Source of the DNA: Pseudonocardia oceani
Lineage (GTDB): Bacteria; Actinomycetota; Actinomycetes; Mycobacteriales; Pseudonocardiaceae
Length of the DNA: 64,000 nucleotides
Assembly (NCBI RefSeq): GCF_019263585.2
Contig: NZ_JADQDF010000001.1
Location: 4,474,501-4,538,500 of the forward strand
Reading direction: 5' to 3'
Part shown: piece after piece, positions 1-8,719 of the stretch
How the letters are laid out: the number at the start of each line of letters is the position of its first letter
Numbering within the stretch: the stretch's first letter is position 1
Notes under the pieces: model-generated
Database searches by the model: none
The model's input: the letters and a program-made list of their open reading frames with translations, nothing else
Told to the model about the DNA's origin: nothing
Made by a program: the position numbers and the translations under genes

Positions 1-628
1 GCAGCCCGCGGTCGCGGGCGAGCAGGGCGGCCTGCACGCGGTCGGCGACGCCGAGCACCCCGAGCAGGATCGCGACCCGGTTGCGCACCGTCTTCTCCGC
101 GACGCCGAGCTCGCGGGCGAGCTGGCCGTTGGTGCGGCCCTGCGCGAGCAGCGTGAGCAGGCGGAGGTCGCCGGGGGAGAGGCGGTCGAGCGGGGCGGGC
201 AGCGCGGCGGGGCGCTGCGTCCCGAGCGCGGCCGGGGCGACCTCCGGGCCGAGTACCAGCCCGCCGTCGAGCACGGTGCGGGCGGCCCGCACGACCACGT
301 CGGGCGGGTTGTCCTTGAGCACGTAGCCGGTGGCGCCGGCGGCCAGGCACGCGCGCACGGCCTGCTCGTCGCGGGTCATGGTCAGCACCAGCACGGGGCA
401 GCCGGGGGAGCGGCGCAGGCGCGCGACCAGGTCGACGCCGCTGCCGTCGGGCAGCCCCAGGTCGACCACGGCGACGTCGACGCCCTCGGCCGCGCCGGTC
501 AGCGCGCCCTCGCGCACCGATCCGGCCTCGACGACCCGCCCCACCCAGTCCTCGAGCCCGAGCAGGGTGCTCAGCCCGCGGCGCACCAGCGGGTGGTCGT
601 CGACCACGAGCACCGTGACCGGCTCCAT
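1..628 (-). CDS. LuxR/NarL-family response regulator, 3' end outside the window
   Basis: DNA-binding half of a two-component system. Read on the minus strand from ATG at 628, it begins MEPVTVLVVDDHPLVRRG. The acidic pair is D10/D11, the likely phosphoacceptor is D56 in VVDLGLPDGSG, and the conserved Lys is K105 in YVLKDNPP, so this is a complete receiver domain. A GerE-type helix-turn-helix follows from about residue 140 (LSPGDLRLLTLLAQGRTNG, then LARELGVAEKTVRNRV). The window edge cuts the gene near residue 209, close to the usual end of the family (about 210-220 aa). The partner kinase would lie to the left and is not visible. It is divergent from the ECF sigma gene across about 130 bp. The target genes are unknown. 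Confidence 0.9.
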   Translation of the reverse strand, partial: MEPVTVLVVDDHPLVRRGLSTLLGLEDWVGRVVEAGSVREGALTGAAEGVDVAVVDLGLPDGSGVDLVARLRRSPGCPVLVLTMTRDEQAVRACLAAGATGYVLKDNPPDVVVRAARTVLDGGLVLGPEVAPAALGTQRPAALPAPLDRLSPGDLRLLTLLAQGRTNGQLARELGVAEKTVRNRVAILLGVLGVADRVQAALLARDRGL

Positions 629-758
629 GGCGCGGGAGCCTAGCCCGCGGCGCCGGGCGGACGTCCCGGTCGCGGCGGGACCCACGGCCTCCTCGCGGGA
701 CCGCCCGGAGCCGAGCGTCACGGGTGACCCCAGCAGGACCGCCGGAAGGGCCCCCGTG

Positions 759-1337
759 ATGCAGACGACCACGATCGAGCAGGACACCGAGCAGGACACC
801 ACCGACCTGGTGCGCGCCGCCGCCGCGGGCGTCCCCGGCGCCTGGGACGAGCTCGTGCGCCGCTACACCCCGCTGCTGCGCTCGCGCACCCGCGGCTTCC
901 GGCTGCAGGAGGCCGACGCGCTCGACGTCGCCCAGGCCACCTGGCTGCGCCTGGCCGAGAACCTGCACCGCATCCACACCCCCGAGCACCTGGCCGGCTG
1001 GCTGGCCACGGTCGTGAGCCGCGAGTGCATCCGGCTGCTGCGCCACGGCTCGCGCACGATCCCGGCCGACGAGCCGCTCGCGACCGCGGCGGACCCGCGG
1101 CCCGGGCCCGAGGACGTCGTCGTCGACGCCGACACGTGCGCGGCCCTGCGCACCGCGCTCGACGCCCTGCCGGCCCGGCGGCGCGCGCTGGTGGCGGCCC
1201 TGTTCCTCGACGACCGCCGCCCCTACGTCGAGATCGCGCGCGACCTGGGCATGGCCGTGGGCAGCCTCGGGCCGACCCGCGCGCGCACCCTGACCGAGCT
1301 GCGACGGCTGCTGGACGGCGCCGGAGTCGTCGCCTGA
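759..1337 (+). CDS. ECF-type RNA polymerase sigma factor
   Basis: Group IV sigma factor of 192 aa. Sigma-2 region spans about residues 15-85 (AWDELVRRYTPLLRSRTRGF, then DALDVAQATWLRLAENLHRI). Sigma-4 HTH spans about 128-185 (DALPARRRALVAALFLDDR, then YVEIARDLGMAVGSLGPTRA). ATG at 759 is chosen because a GGAAGGG ribosome site lies at 743-749. The overlapping GTG at 756 is an alternative. The frame remains open far upstream, but that extension is low-complexity and not family-like. No anti-sigma gene is visible beside it, so how it is switched on cannot be read here. It ends immediately before the malate synthase operator, so read-through into that gene is possible. Confidence 0.87.
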   Translation: MQTTTIEQDTEQDTTDLVRAAAAGVPGAWDELVRRYTPLLRSRTRGFRLQEADALDVAQATWLRLAENLHRIHTPEHLAGWLATVVSRECIRLLRHGSRTIPADEPLATAADPRPGPEDVVVDADTCAALRTALDALPARRRALVAALFLDDRRPYVEIARDLGMAVGSLGPTRARTLTELRRLLDGAGVVA

Positions 1338-1352
1338 TTCCGCAATGCGGAA
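1338..1352. promoter_or_regulatory. Palindromic operator upstream of malate synthase, IclR-type candidate
   Basis: Perfect inverted repeat TTCCGC-AAT-GCGGAA located 30 bp before the malate synthase start and directly after the sigma factor stop codon. IclR-family repressors control glyoxylate-cycle and allantoin genes and use palindromes of this general form. A weaker partial match (9 of 15) sits at 1359-1373. Assignment to an IclR-type protein is inference. Confidence 0.55.
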
Positions 1353-1381
1353 AACATGATCCGTATGGTAGAAAAGCGGCC

Positions 1382-3469
1382 ATGGACCTGCGGATCGACC
1401 CGACCCTGCGCTCGTTCGTCGCCGAGGAGCTGCTGCCCGGGCTGGACCTCTCCCCGGAGCGCTTCTGGAGCGTCCTCGCCGAGCTCCAGGAGCACTTCGC
1501 GCCCCGGATCGCGACGCTGCTCGCCCGGCGCGACGAGCTCCAGTCGCAGATCGACGACTGGCACCGCGAGCACGGGGCGGGCGACGCCGCGGCCTACGCG
1601 GAGTTTCTCACCGGGATCGGCTACCTGCTGCCCGAGGCGAAGCCGTCGGTGCGGGTGAGCGGCGTCGACGCCGAGATCGCCGACGTCCCCGGCCCGCAGC
1701 TCGTCGTGCCCGCCACCGTGCCGCGCTACGCGCTCAACGCCGCCAACGCGCGCTGGGGCTCGCTCTACGACGCGCTGTACGGCACCGACGCGCTGCCGCT
1801 GGACCACGAGCTCGCGAAGGGCTACGACGAGCAGCGCGGCGCGCAGGTCATCGCCGCGGCCGACGAGCTGCTCGACGAGCTGTTCCCGCTGGCCTCGGGC
1901 AGCCACGCCGACGTCACGGAGTACGTCGTCACCGACGGCGCGCTCTCGCCCGCGCTCGCCGACCCCGCGCAGCTCGCCGGGTCCGGTGAGGGCACGGTCC
2001 TGCTGCGCCGCAACGGCCTGCACGCCGAGCTGCGGATCGACCCGGAGCACCAGGTCGGGCGCCGGCACCACGCCGGGGTCGCCGACGTCGTGCTGGAGTC
2101 GGCGGTCACCACGATCGTCGACCTGGAGGACTCGGTCGCCACCGTCGACGGCGAGGACAAGACCGAGGCGTACCGCACCTGGCTCGGGCTGATGACCGGT
2201 GAGCTGGTCACCAGCTTCGAGAAGGGCGGGGAGACCGTCGAGCGCCGCGTCCACGGGGACCGCACCTACACCGCCCCCGACGGCTCCGAGCTGGTCCTCC
2301 CGGGCCGCTCGCTGATGCTGGTGCGCAACTGCGGCCACCACATGACCACCAACGCGGTGCACGCAGGTGAGCACGAGGTCGCCGAGGGCGTGCTCGACGC
2401 GCTCGTCTCCGTCACCGCCGCCCTGCACGACCTGCGCGGGCTCGGCCGCTTCTCCAACTCGCGCGCGGGCAGCGTCTACATCGTCAAGCCCAAGCAGCAC
2501 GGGCCCGAGGAGGTGGCGCTCACCGTCGAGCTGTTCGCGGCCGTCGAGGAGGCGCTGGGCCTGGAGCCGCGCACCGTCAAGATCGGGATCATGGACGAGG
2601 AGAAGCGCACCTCGCTCAACCTCGCCGCCTGCATCGAGGCCGCCCAGGACCGCGTCATCTTCGTCAACACCGGCTTCCTCGACCGCACCGGCGACGAGAT
2701 CCACACCGACTTCGAGGCCGGCCCCGTCGTGCGCAAGGACGACATGAGGTCGACGCCGTGGCTCACCGGCTACGAGGACCGCAACGTCGACGTGGCGCTG
2801 GCCGCGGGCTTCGCCGGGCAGGCGCAGGTGGGCAAGGGCATGTGGGCCAAGCCCGCCGCGATGGCCGCGATGCTGCAGCAGAAGGGCGCGCAGCCCGAGG
2901 CCGGGGCGACCTGCGCCTGGGTGCCGTCGCCGACCGCCGCCACCCTGCACGCGCTGCACTACCTGCGCACCGACGTGCACGCGCGCCAGGAGGAGCTGGC
3001 CGGGCGCACGACCGACCGCGCGCTGCTGCTCGAGGTGCCGGTGCTGGCCGCGGAGCTGTCGGACGAGGAGAGGAAGCACGAGCTGGAGACGAACGCGCAG
3101 TCGATCCTGGGCTACGTCGTCCGCTGGGTCGGGCTGGGCATCGGCTGCTCGACCGTGCCCGACCTGGAGGGCGTCGGGCTGATGGAGGACCGCGCCACGC
3201 TGCGCATCTCCAGCCAGCTCATCGCCAACTGGCTCCACCACGGGATCGTCGACGAGGCGACGGTGCGCGAGACCTTCGCCCGCATGGCCGCGCTGGTCGA
3301 CGAGCAGAACGAGGGCGAGCCGGGCTACGCGCCGATGGCGGCCGACCTCGACGCCAGCCCGTCGTTCCAGGCCGCGCTCGACCTGGTCTTCTCCGGGCGC
3401 TCCGAGCCGGGCGGCTACACCGAGCGCGCGCTCACCTCGTGGCGGCAGAAGGCGAAGGCCGGGGCCTGA
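1382..3469 (+). CDS. glcB: Malate synthase G
   Basis: Condenses glyoxylate with acetyl-CoA to malate in the glyoxylate shunt; cytosolic, Mg-dependent. The product is 695 aa, close to the usual 720 aa of the monomeric G isoform and much longer than the A isoform. Family blocks seen are GSVYIVKPKQHGPEEV, KIGIMDEEKRTSLNLAACIE, DEIHTDFEAGPVVRKDDMR, AGQAQVGKGMWAKP and TCAWVPSPTAATLHALHY. ATG at 1382 gives the family N-terminus (MDLRIDPTLRSFV), while upstream in-frame sequence is unlike it. No isocitrate lyase gene is nearby. A TTCCGC/GCGGAA palindrome lies just upstream, suggesting control by an acetate- or glyoxylate-responsive repressor. Confidence 0.95.
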   Translation: MDLRIDPTLRSFVAEELLPGLDLSPERFWSVLAELQEHFAPRIATLLARRDELQSQIDDWHREHGAGDAAAYAEFLTGIGYLLPEAKPSVRVSGVDAEIADVPGPQLVVPATVPRYALNAANARWGSLYDALYGTDALPLDHELAKGYDEQRGAQVIAAADELLDELFPLASGSHADVTEYVVTDGALSPALADPAQLAGSGEGTVLLRRNGLHAELRIDPEHQVGRRHHAGVADVVLESAVTTIVDLEDSVATVDGEDKTEAYRTWLGLMTGELVTSFEKGGETVERRVHGDRTYTAPDGSELVLPGRSLMLVRNCGHHMTTNAVHAGEHEVAEGVLDALVSVTAALHDLRGLGRFSNSRAGSVYIVKPKQHGPEEVALTVELFAAVEEALGLEPRTVKIGIMDEEKRTSLNLAACIEAAQDRVIFVNTGFLDRTGDEIHTDFEAGPVVRKDDMRSTPWLTGYEDRNVDVALAAGFAGQAQVGKGMWAKPAAMAAMLQQKGAQPEAGATCAWVPSPTAATLHALHYLRTDVHARQEELAGRTTDRALLLEVPVLAAELSDEERKHELETNAQSILGYVVRWVGLGIGCSTVPDLEGVGLMEDRATLRISSQLIANWLHHGIVDEATVRETFARMAALVDEQNEGEPGYAPMAADLDASPSFQAALDLVFSGRSEPGGYTERALTSWRQKAKAGA

Positions 3470-3485
3470 GTCCTAGGGTCGTGGG

Positions 3486-3977
3486 GTGCTCCAGCTGCGC
3501 CCCACGCCCTTCGACCACCCCGACTCCCTGCGCCTGATCGCCGAGGTCCAGGCCTTCTACCGCGAGCGCTACGGCGACGAGGACACCACGCCCGTCGACG
3601 CCGCCGAGTTCGCCGCCCCGCGTGGGTTCTTCCTGGTCGGCTACGTCGACGGGGTCGCCGTCGCGAGCGGGGGCTGGCGGGCCCAGGACTCCGGGGCCGA
3701 CCCGGAGTTGCGCGACGGCGACGCCGAGATCAAGCGGATGTACGTCTCGCCCGCCCACCGCGGTCGCGGGTACGCCCGCGCGGTCCTGGCCGAGCTGGAG
3801 CGCGCCGCCGCGGCGGCCGGGCGCGTCCGCACGGTCCTGGAGACCGGCACGAAGCAGCCCGAGGCCCTCGCCCTGTACGCGGGCGAGGGCTACGAGCCGA
3901 TGCCCAACTTCGGCATCTACCGCCACGAGCCCGACAGCCGCTGCTTCGCCAAGCCCCTGCACGCCCGCGTCGGCTGA
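3486..3977 (+). CDS. GNAT-family N-acetyltransferase
   Basis: Small cytosolic acyltransferase, 163 aa, using acetyl-CoA; substrate unknown. The acetyl-CoA loop is visible as SPAHRGRGYARAVLAELERA (residues about 83-102, the Q/R-x-x-G-x-G/A motif). The C-terminal ALALYAGEGYEPMP is typical of the fold. The GTG start at 3486 follows a TAGGGT -10 element (3474-3479) by only 6 nt, so the mRNA is probably leaderless. It lies 16 bp after malate synthase but has its own promoter, so a functional link is not implied. Confidence 0.88.
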   Translation: MLQLRPTPFDHPDSLRLIAEVQAFYRERYGDEDTTPVDAAEFAAPRGFFLVGYVDGVAVASGGWRAQDSGADPELRDGDAEIKRMYVSPAHRGRGYARAVLAELERAAAAAGRVRTVLETGTKQPEALALYAGEGYEPMPNFGIYRHEPDSRCFAKPLHARVG

Positions 3978-4106
3978 CCGGTCGCGGCCGCACCCGGCGA
4001 GTCGTCCGGTTCGCCCGGGTCCCGGCGACGATCGGGTATCAGCCCTGGCGCGGGGACGGCCGCCGGGCGATCATCCCCGCACGGCACCGACGCCCCGGGG
4101 GAACAC

Positions 4107-5789
4107 ATGATCTCTGCGCAGGCCGATCTGCGGCTGGACACCACGTTCGTCGACTACGTGTTCGTGGCGTTCTACTTCCTGCTCGCGCTGGGGATCGGGG
4201 TCGCCGCACGGCGGTCGGTCAACTCCAGCCTCGACTTCCTGCTGTCCGGCCGGTCGCTACCGGCGTGGGTCACCGGCCTGGCGTTCATCGCGGCCAACCT
4301 GGGCGCGATCGAGCTGATCGGGTTCACGGCCAACGGTGCCCAGTACGGCATGGCGACCGTGCACTACTACTGGATCGGGGCCGTCCCGGCGATGGTCTTC
4401 CTGGGCATCGTGATGATGCCCTTCTACTACGGCAGCAAGGCGCGCAGCGTCCCGGAGTTCCTGCGGATGCGGTTCAACACCACCACGCAGCGCGTCAACG
4501 CCGTGACGTTCGCGCTGGCGCAGGTGCTGATCGCGGGCGTCAACCTGTTCGCGCTGGGCCTGGTGCTCGAGGCGCTGCTGGGGTGGTCGCTGGCCGTCGC
4601 GATCCCGGTGGCCGCGCTCGTCGTGCTCAGCTACACCTTCCTCGGCGGCCTGTCGGCGGCGATCTACAACGAGGTCCTGCAGTTCTTCGTGATCCTCGCG
4701 CTGCTGATCCCGCTGACGGTCGCCGGGCTCGCGCGCGTCGGGGGCTGGAACGGGCTCGTCGAGCGCGTCACGGCCGGCCCGGGCGGCTCCGAGCAGCTCT
4801 CGGCGTGGCCGGGCACGGAACTCACCGAGATCGAGAACCCGGTCCTGTCGGTGATCGGGATCGTGTTCGGCCTGGGCTTCGTGCTGTCGTTCGGCTACTG
4901 GACGACGAACTTCGCCGAGGTGCAGCGCTGCCTGTCGGCGAAGTCGATGTCGGCGGCGCGGCGCACGCCGATCATCGCGGCGTTCCCGAAGGCGCTCATC
5001 CCGGCCGTCATCGTGGTGCCGGGCATCATCGCCGCGGTGCTCGTCCCGCAGATCACCGAACTCAAGGCGGGCTCGGGGGCCGAGGGCGTCACGTACAACA
5101 ACACGCTGTCGCTGCTGATGGGCGAGGTGCTCCCGAACGGCGTGCTCGGCGTCGCACTGGCCGGTCTGCTCGCGGCGTTCATGGCGGGCATGGCGGCCAA
5201 CGTCAGCTCGCTCAACACGGTGTTCACCTACGACATCTGGCAGGACTGGCTGCGCCCCGGCCGCGACGACCGCTACTACCTGCAGGTCGGACGGGCAGTC
5301 ACGGTGATCGGCTGCATCCTGGCGATCGGCACGGCGTTCCTCGCCGGCAGCTACGAGAACCTGATGGACTACATCCAGGCGCTGTTCAGCTTCTTCAACG
5401 CCCCGCTGTTCGCGATCTTCATCCTCGGCCTGTTCTGGAAGCGGATGAGCGGGACGGCGGGCTGGACGGGCCTGGTCTCGGGCACGATCGCCGCGGTCGC
5501 CGTCGACGTGCTCGTCCGCACGGGCGTGCTCGCGCTGTCGTCGCAGGCGGGCAGCTTCGTGGGGGCCAGCGCCGCGTTCGTCGTCGGCATCGCGGTGGGC
5601 GTCGCCGTCACGATGGTGACCAGCCCGAAGCCCGACGCCGAGCTGGTCGGGCTGGTGTGGCAGCTGACGCCCAAGGCGGACCGCAGCCACACCACGACCG
5701 GCGAGGACGCCGGGTGGTACCGCTCGCCGGCCCTGCTCGGCGGCATCGTGCTCGTGCTGACCGCGGCCCTCTACCTGCTCGTGCCCTGA
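4107..5789 (+). CDS. Sodium:solute symporter (SSS family)
   Basis: Inner-membrane Na+-coupled uptake carrier, 560 aa, with roughly 13-14 hydrophobic segments. SGLT-like landmarks are SLDFLLSGRSLPAWVTGLAF (about residues 40-60), AANLGAIELIGFTANGAQYG, and YWTTNFAEVQRCLSAKSM in the middle. These place it nearer the sugar/inositol branch than the proline or acetate branches, but the substrate cannot be named from sequence alone. ATG at 4107 is preceded by GGGGGA. A small two-helix membrane protein follows after 14 nt, indicating a two-gene operon. Confidence 0.9.
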   Translation: MISAQADLRLDTTFVDYVFVAFYFLLALGIGVAARRSVNSSLDFLLSGRSLPAWVTGLAFIAANLGAIELIGFTANGAQYGMATVHYYWIGAVPAMVFLGIVMMPFYYGSKARSVPEFLRMRFNTTTQRVNAVTFALAQVLIAGVNLFALGLVLEALLGWSLAVAIPVAALVVLSYTFLGGLSAAIYNEVLQFFVILALLIPLTVAGLARVGGWNGLVERVTAGPGGSEQLSAWPGTELTEIENPVLSVIGIVFGLGFVLSFGYWTTNFAEVQRCLSAKSMSAARRTPIIAAFPKALIPAVIVVPGIIAAVLVPQITELKAGSGAEGVTYNNTLSLLMGEVLPNGVLGVALAGLLAAFMAGMAANVSSLNTVFTYDIWQDWLRPGRDDRYYLQVGRAVTVIGCILAIGTAFLAGSYENLMDYIQALFSFFNAPLFAIFILGLFWKRMSGTAGWTGLVSGTIAAVAVDVLVRTGVLALSSQAGSFVGASAAFVVGIAVGVAVTMVTSPKPDAELVGLVWQLTPKADRSHTTTGEDAGWYRSPALLGGIVLVLTAALYLLVP

Positions 5790-5803
5790 GGGAGGGGAAC
5801 CCG

Positions 5804-6070
5804 ATGACGAACGAGGACCCGAACGCGACGACCGCACCCAGTGCGGCCAGTGCACTCTTCGACCTGCGCACGGTGATCGCGGTGCTGTTCGCGGTCTACG
5901 GCGTGCTCCTCACGCTGCTCGGCCTGTTCGGCGGCAGCGAGGCCGACCTGCAGAAGGCCGGTGGCATCAACCTCAACCTGTGGACCGGCGTCGGGATGCT
6001 GGTGGTGGCGGCGGTCTTCGTGACGTGGCAGCGGCTGCGCCCGACGCTCACCGAGGCCCCGCCGGAGTGA
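5804..6070 (+). CDS. Small two-helix membrane protein, symporter partner
   Basis: Product of 88 aa starting at ATG 5804 with GGAGGGG at 5791-5796 as a good ribosome site. A hydrophilic N-terminus of about 20 residues is followed by two transmembrane segments (TVIAVLFAVYGVLLTLLGLF and GVGMLVVAAVFVTWQRL) separated by a short polar loop. It has no enzymatic motif. Tight spacing after the symporter suggests an accessory or stabilising subunit, by analogy with other transporters that carry a small second subunit. That role is inferred, and I do not recognise the family by name. Confidence 0.75.
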   Translation: MTNEDPNATTAPSAASALFDLRTVIAVLFAVYGVLLTLLGLFGGSEADLQKAGGINLNLWTGVGMLVVAAVFVTWQRLRPTLTEAPPE

Positions 6071-6096
6071 CCGGCCGCGCTGCCGGTCGGCACGCC

Positions 6097-6207
6097 TCAG
6101 CGGCGGGTGTCGGCCGGCAGGCGCGGGTTGAGCACGGTCAGGGTCCAGGAGTCGAGGCGCTGCAGGAGTCGGCGGACGCGGCTGGTGGTGGTGTTGTTCT
6201 CGGTCAC
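6097..6207 (-). CDS. Possible 36-aa small protein
   Basis: Short minus-strand frame from GTG at 6207, beginning VTENNTTTSRVRRLLQRLDSW and ending with a proline- and arginine-rich tail. The amphipathic, basic composition differs from random GC-rich frames and it fills an otherwise empty gap. The ribosome site is weak (CAGGGC) and no homology can be checked here. It could equally be non-coding, part of the region between the symporter operon and the Mrp promoter. Confidence 0.35.
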   Translation of the reverse strand: MTENNTTTSRVRRLLQRLDSWTLTVLNPRLPADTRR

Positions 6208-6251
6208 GCCCTGTTCAGCGCACGGGTCGTCTGAATCGTTCCAGTGCTGCG

Positions 6252-6309
6252 CGTGAGTCGGCTCACGACCGAGTTCGGCGCCCGGGATGTCCGGTGCCGC
6301 CGGTAGGGT
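6252..6309 (+). promoter_or_regulatory. Mrp operon promoter region with inverted repeat
   Basis: An inverted repeat CGTGAG-TCGG-CTCACG lies at 6252-6267, and a TAGGGT -10 element at 6304-6309. Transcription would start near 6316, giving a leader of about 65 nt before the mrpA start. The palindrome lies in the -50 region relative to that start, a usual place for an activator or repressor site. The regulator is unknown. Confidence 0.45.
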
Positions 6310-6382
6310 GGGCGGCACATCGCGATCACTCGTCGGCATCCCCAGGCCGGCCGTTGCACCGTGCCCGACCCGGAGGAGAGGC

Positions 6383-8719
6383 GTGCTCGCACTGGTCGTC
6401 GCCCACCTCGTGGTGGCGCTGGCCCTGCCGCTCGTGGCGGCACGGGGGCACCGCACCGCGTTCCTGGTGGCCGCCGTGCTGCCCGCCGTCACGCTCGTGT
6501 GGGCGCTGGCGCACGCCGGAGCCGCGCTCGGCCCGGGCGTCTCGGAGTCGGTGGCGTGGGCCCCGACGCTGGGGCTGGAGCTCGCGTTCCGGCTCGACGC
6601 GCTGTCGCTGGCCATGATCGTGCTGGTCTCCGGGCTGGGCGCGCTGATCCTGGTCTACAGCGCGGGCTACTTCGGGCCGACCTCGGAGGAGGCCACCCGC
6701 TCCGCTGCGCTGCTGCTGACCTTCGCCGGCGTGATGCTCGGGCTGGTGCTGGCCGACGACCTGCTCACGCTCTACGTGTTCTGGGAGCTCACCTCCATCA
6801 CGTCCTACCTGCTCGTCGGCCAGCGCGGCGACAAGCGCGAGGGTCGACGGGCCGCAGTGCAGGCGCTGCTGGTCACGGTGTTCGGCGGGCTGTCGATGCT
6901 GCTCGGGTTCGTGCTGCTCGGCGAGGCCGCGGGCACCTACCGGATCTCGGAGATCCTGGCCGACCCGCCGCGGGGCGGGATGGTCCCGGCCGCGCTGCTG
7001 CTCATCCTGGTCGGGGCGTTCACGAAGTCGGCGCAGCTGCCCTTCCACCCCTGGCTGCCCGCCGCGATGGTCGCGCCCACGCCGGTCAGCGCGTACCTGC
7101 ACGCCGCATCGATGGTCAAGGCGGGCGTGTACCTCGTGGGACGCCTCGCGCCGGGCTTCTCCGACCTCGCGGTCTGGTGGGTGCCGATCGCGGTCGTCGG
7201 GGTCGGCACGATGGTGGTCGGCGGCTGGCGCGCGCTCGCCGAGACCGACCTCAAGCGCGTGCTCGCGTTCGGCACCGTCAGCCAGCTCGGGTTCCTCATG
7301 GTGCTCTTCGGCGCGGGCGGGCGGATCGCCGCGCTCGCGGGCGTCGCGATGCTGCTGGCGCACGGCCTGTTCAAGGCCCCGCTGTTCATGATCGTCGGGG
7401 CGATCGACCACGCCACCGGCACCCGCGACCTGCGACAGCTCTGCGGCCTGCGCCACGCCCTGCCCGGGCTCACGGCCGCCGCCGTCCTCGCCGCGGCGTC
7501 GATGGCGGGGCTGCCGCCGATGCTCGGGTTCATCGGCAAGGAGGCCGCGTTCGAGGCGTTCCTGCACGAGGGCGGCGTGCGGGGCTGGACCATCGCGCTG
7601 GGCCTGCTGCTCGGCTCGGTGCTGACGGCCGCCTACAGCGCGCGGTTCGTCTGGGGGGCGTTCGGGCGCAAGCGCGGCCGCGAGGCCACGGAGGTGCACC
7701 CGCTCGACGCGCTGCTCACCGTCCCGATCTGGCTCTGCGCACTGGGTGGGCTCGCGATGGGCCTGGCCTTCCCCGTCGGCGACGCGCTGGCCGGCGCCTA
7801 CGCCGGGCAGTACGTCCCGGCCGACGCGGAGGCCGCGGAGTACCACCTCGCGCTGTGGCACGGAGTGGGCCTGCCGCTGCTGTTCTCGGCGATCGCGATC
7901 GGCGGCGGTCTCGCGGTGCACCGCCTGCGCAGGCAGGTCAAGCGCCTCTCGCAGCGCACCCCGTTCGACGCCCAGGCCGGCTACGAGAACACCGTCGCCG
8001 GGCTGGAGCGCGTCGCCGTCGTAGTCACCGGGCGCTCGCAGGTCGGGTCGCTCCCCGCCTACCTCGCCACGATCCTCGCCGTCGTCGTCGCGCTGATCGG
8101 CCCGGTCACGCTGCTGACGGGCACCTGGCCTGCGCAGCCGGTCTACCACGAGGTCGCGCAGGTGCCGCTGGCCGTCGCGGTGGTGGTGGCGGCGCTGGCG
8201 GTCCTGCGGTCGCGGCGGCGTTTCACCGCGGTGCTGCTGGTCGGCGTCATCGGCTACGGCGTGGGCGGGCTGTTCGTCGTCGACGGGGCGCCGGACCTCG
8301 CGCTCGCGCAGTTCCTCGTCGAGACGCTGTCCCTGGTGGCGTTCGTGTTCGTGCTGCGCCGGCTGCCCGCGCACTTCACCGCCCGGCCCACGCAGCGCCG
8401 GGCGCAGATCGCGAAGGCCGCCCTCGCGGCGGTGGGCGGTACGGTCGTCGCCGGGGTGGCGGTCGTGCTGTCCGGCGCGCGGGTCGGGCCGGCGTCCGCC
8501 AGCGACGACTTCATCGCGCTGGCCCCCGACGGCGCGGGCGCCGACAACGTCATCGCCGCGATCCTGGTCGACTTCCGCGCGCTCGACACCATCGGCGAGA
8601 TCGGCGTGCTGTTCGTGGCCGCGGCGGGGGTGGCGAGCCTCGTGCTGGCCACCCGCTACGACCGCAGGCACAGCAGCGGCCAGGGCTCGCCCGGACACGA
8701 GAAGGATGTGCTGGGGTGA
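6383..8719 (+). CDS. mrpA: Mrp Na+/H+ antiporter subunit A
   Basis: Largest subunit of the multi-subunit Mrp antiporter, a membrane complex related to complex I that exports Na+ in exchange for H+. The product is 778 aa, close to classical MrpA (about 800). The ND5-like proton-translocating core occupies about residues 60-400, including the conserved Glu in FWELTSITSYLL and a Lys-bearing block GAFTKSAQLPFHPWLPAAM. The DUF4040/MrpA C-terminal membrane part is near 620-778 (PDLALAQFLVETLSLVAFV). GTG at 6383 is chosen for its GGAGGAG at 6372-6378. It is the first gene of a seven-gene operon and overlaps mrpB by 4 nt. Confidence 0.93.
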   Translation: MLALVVAHLVVALALPLVAARGHRTAFLVAAVLPAVTLVWALAHAGAALGPGVSESVAWAPTLGLELAFRLDALSLAMIVLVSGLGALILVYSAGYFGPTSEEATRSAALLLTFAGVMLGLVLADDLLTLYVFWELTSITSYLLVGQRGDKREGRRAAVQALLVTVFGGLSMLLGFVLLGEAAGTYRISEILADPPRGGMVPAALLLILVGAFTKSAQLPFHPWLPAAMVAPTPVSAYLHAASMVKAGVYLVGRLAPGFSDLAVWWVPIAVVGVGTMVVGGWRALAETDLKRVLAFGTVSQLGFLMVLFGAGGRIAALAGVAMLLAHGLFKAPLFMIVGAIDHATGTRDLRQLCGLRHALPGLTAAAVLAAASMAGLPPMLGFIGKEAAFEAFLHEGGVRGWTIALGLLLGSVLTAAYSARFVWGAFGRKRGREATEVHPLDALLTVPIWLCALGGLAMGLAFPVGDALAGAYAGQYVPADAEAAEYHLALWHGVGLPLLFSAIAIGGGLAVHRLRRQVKRLSQRTPFDAQAGYENTVAGLERVAVVVTGRSQVGSLPAYLATILAVVVALIGPVTLLTGTWPAQPVYHEVAQVPLAVAVVVAALAVLRSRRRFTAVLLVGVIGYGVGGLFVVDGAPDLALAQFLVETLSLVAFVFVLRRLPAHFTARPTQRRAQIAKAALAAVGGTVVAGVAVVLSGARVGPASASDDFIALAPDGAGADNVIAAILVDFRALDTIGEIGVLFVAAAGVASLVLATRYDRRHSSGQGSPGHEKDVLG

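Noticed and set aside
330..758. A longer N-terminus for the ECF sigma factor
   Set aside because: The upstream in-frame part is antisense to the response regulator and lacks protein-like composition; a good ribosome site supports the start at 759.
1025..1381. A 119-residue N-terminal extension of malate synthase
   Set aside because: It overlaps the sigma factor in another frame and the palindromic operator, and the family N-terminus begins at 1382.
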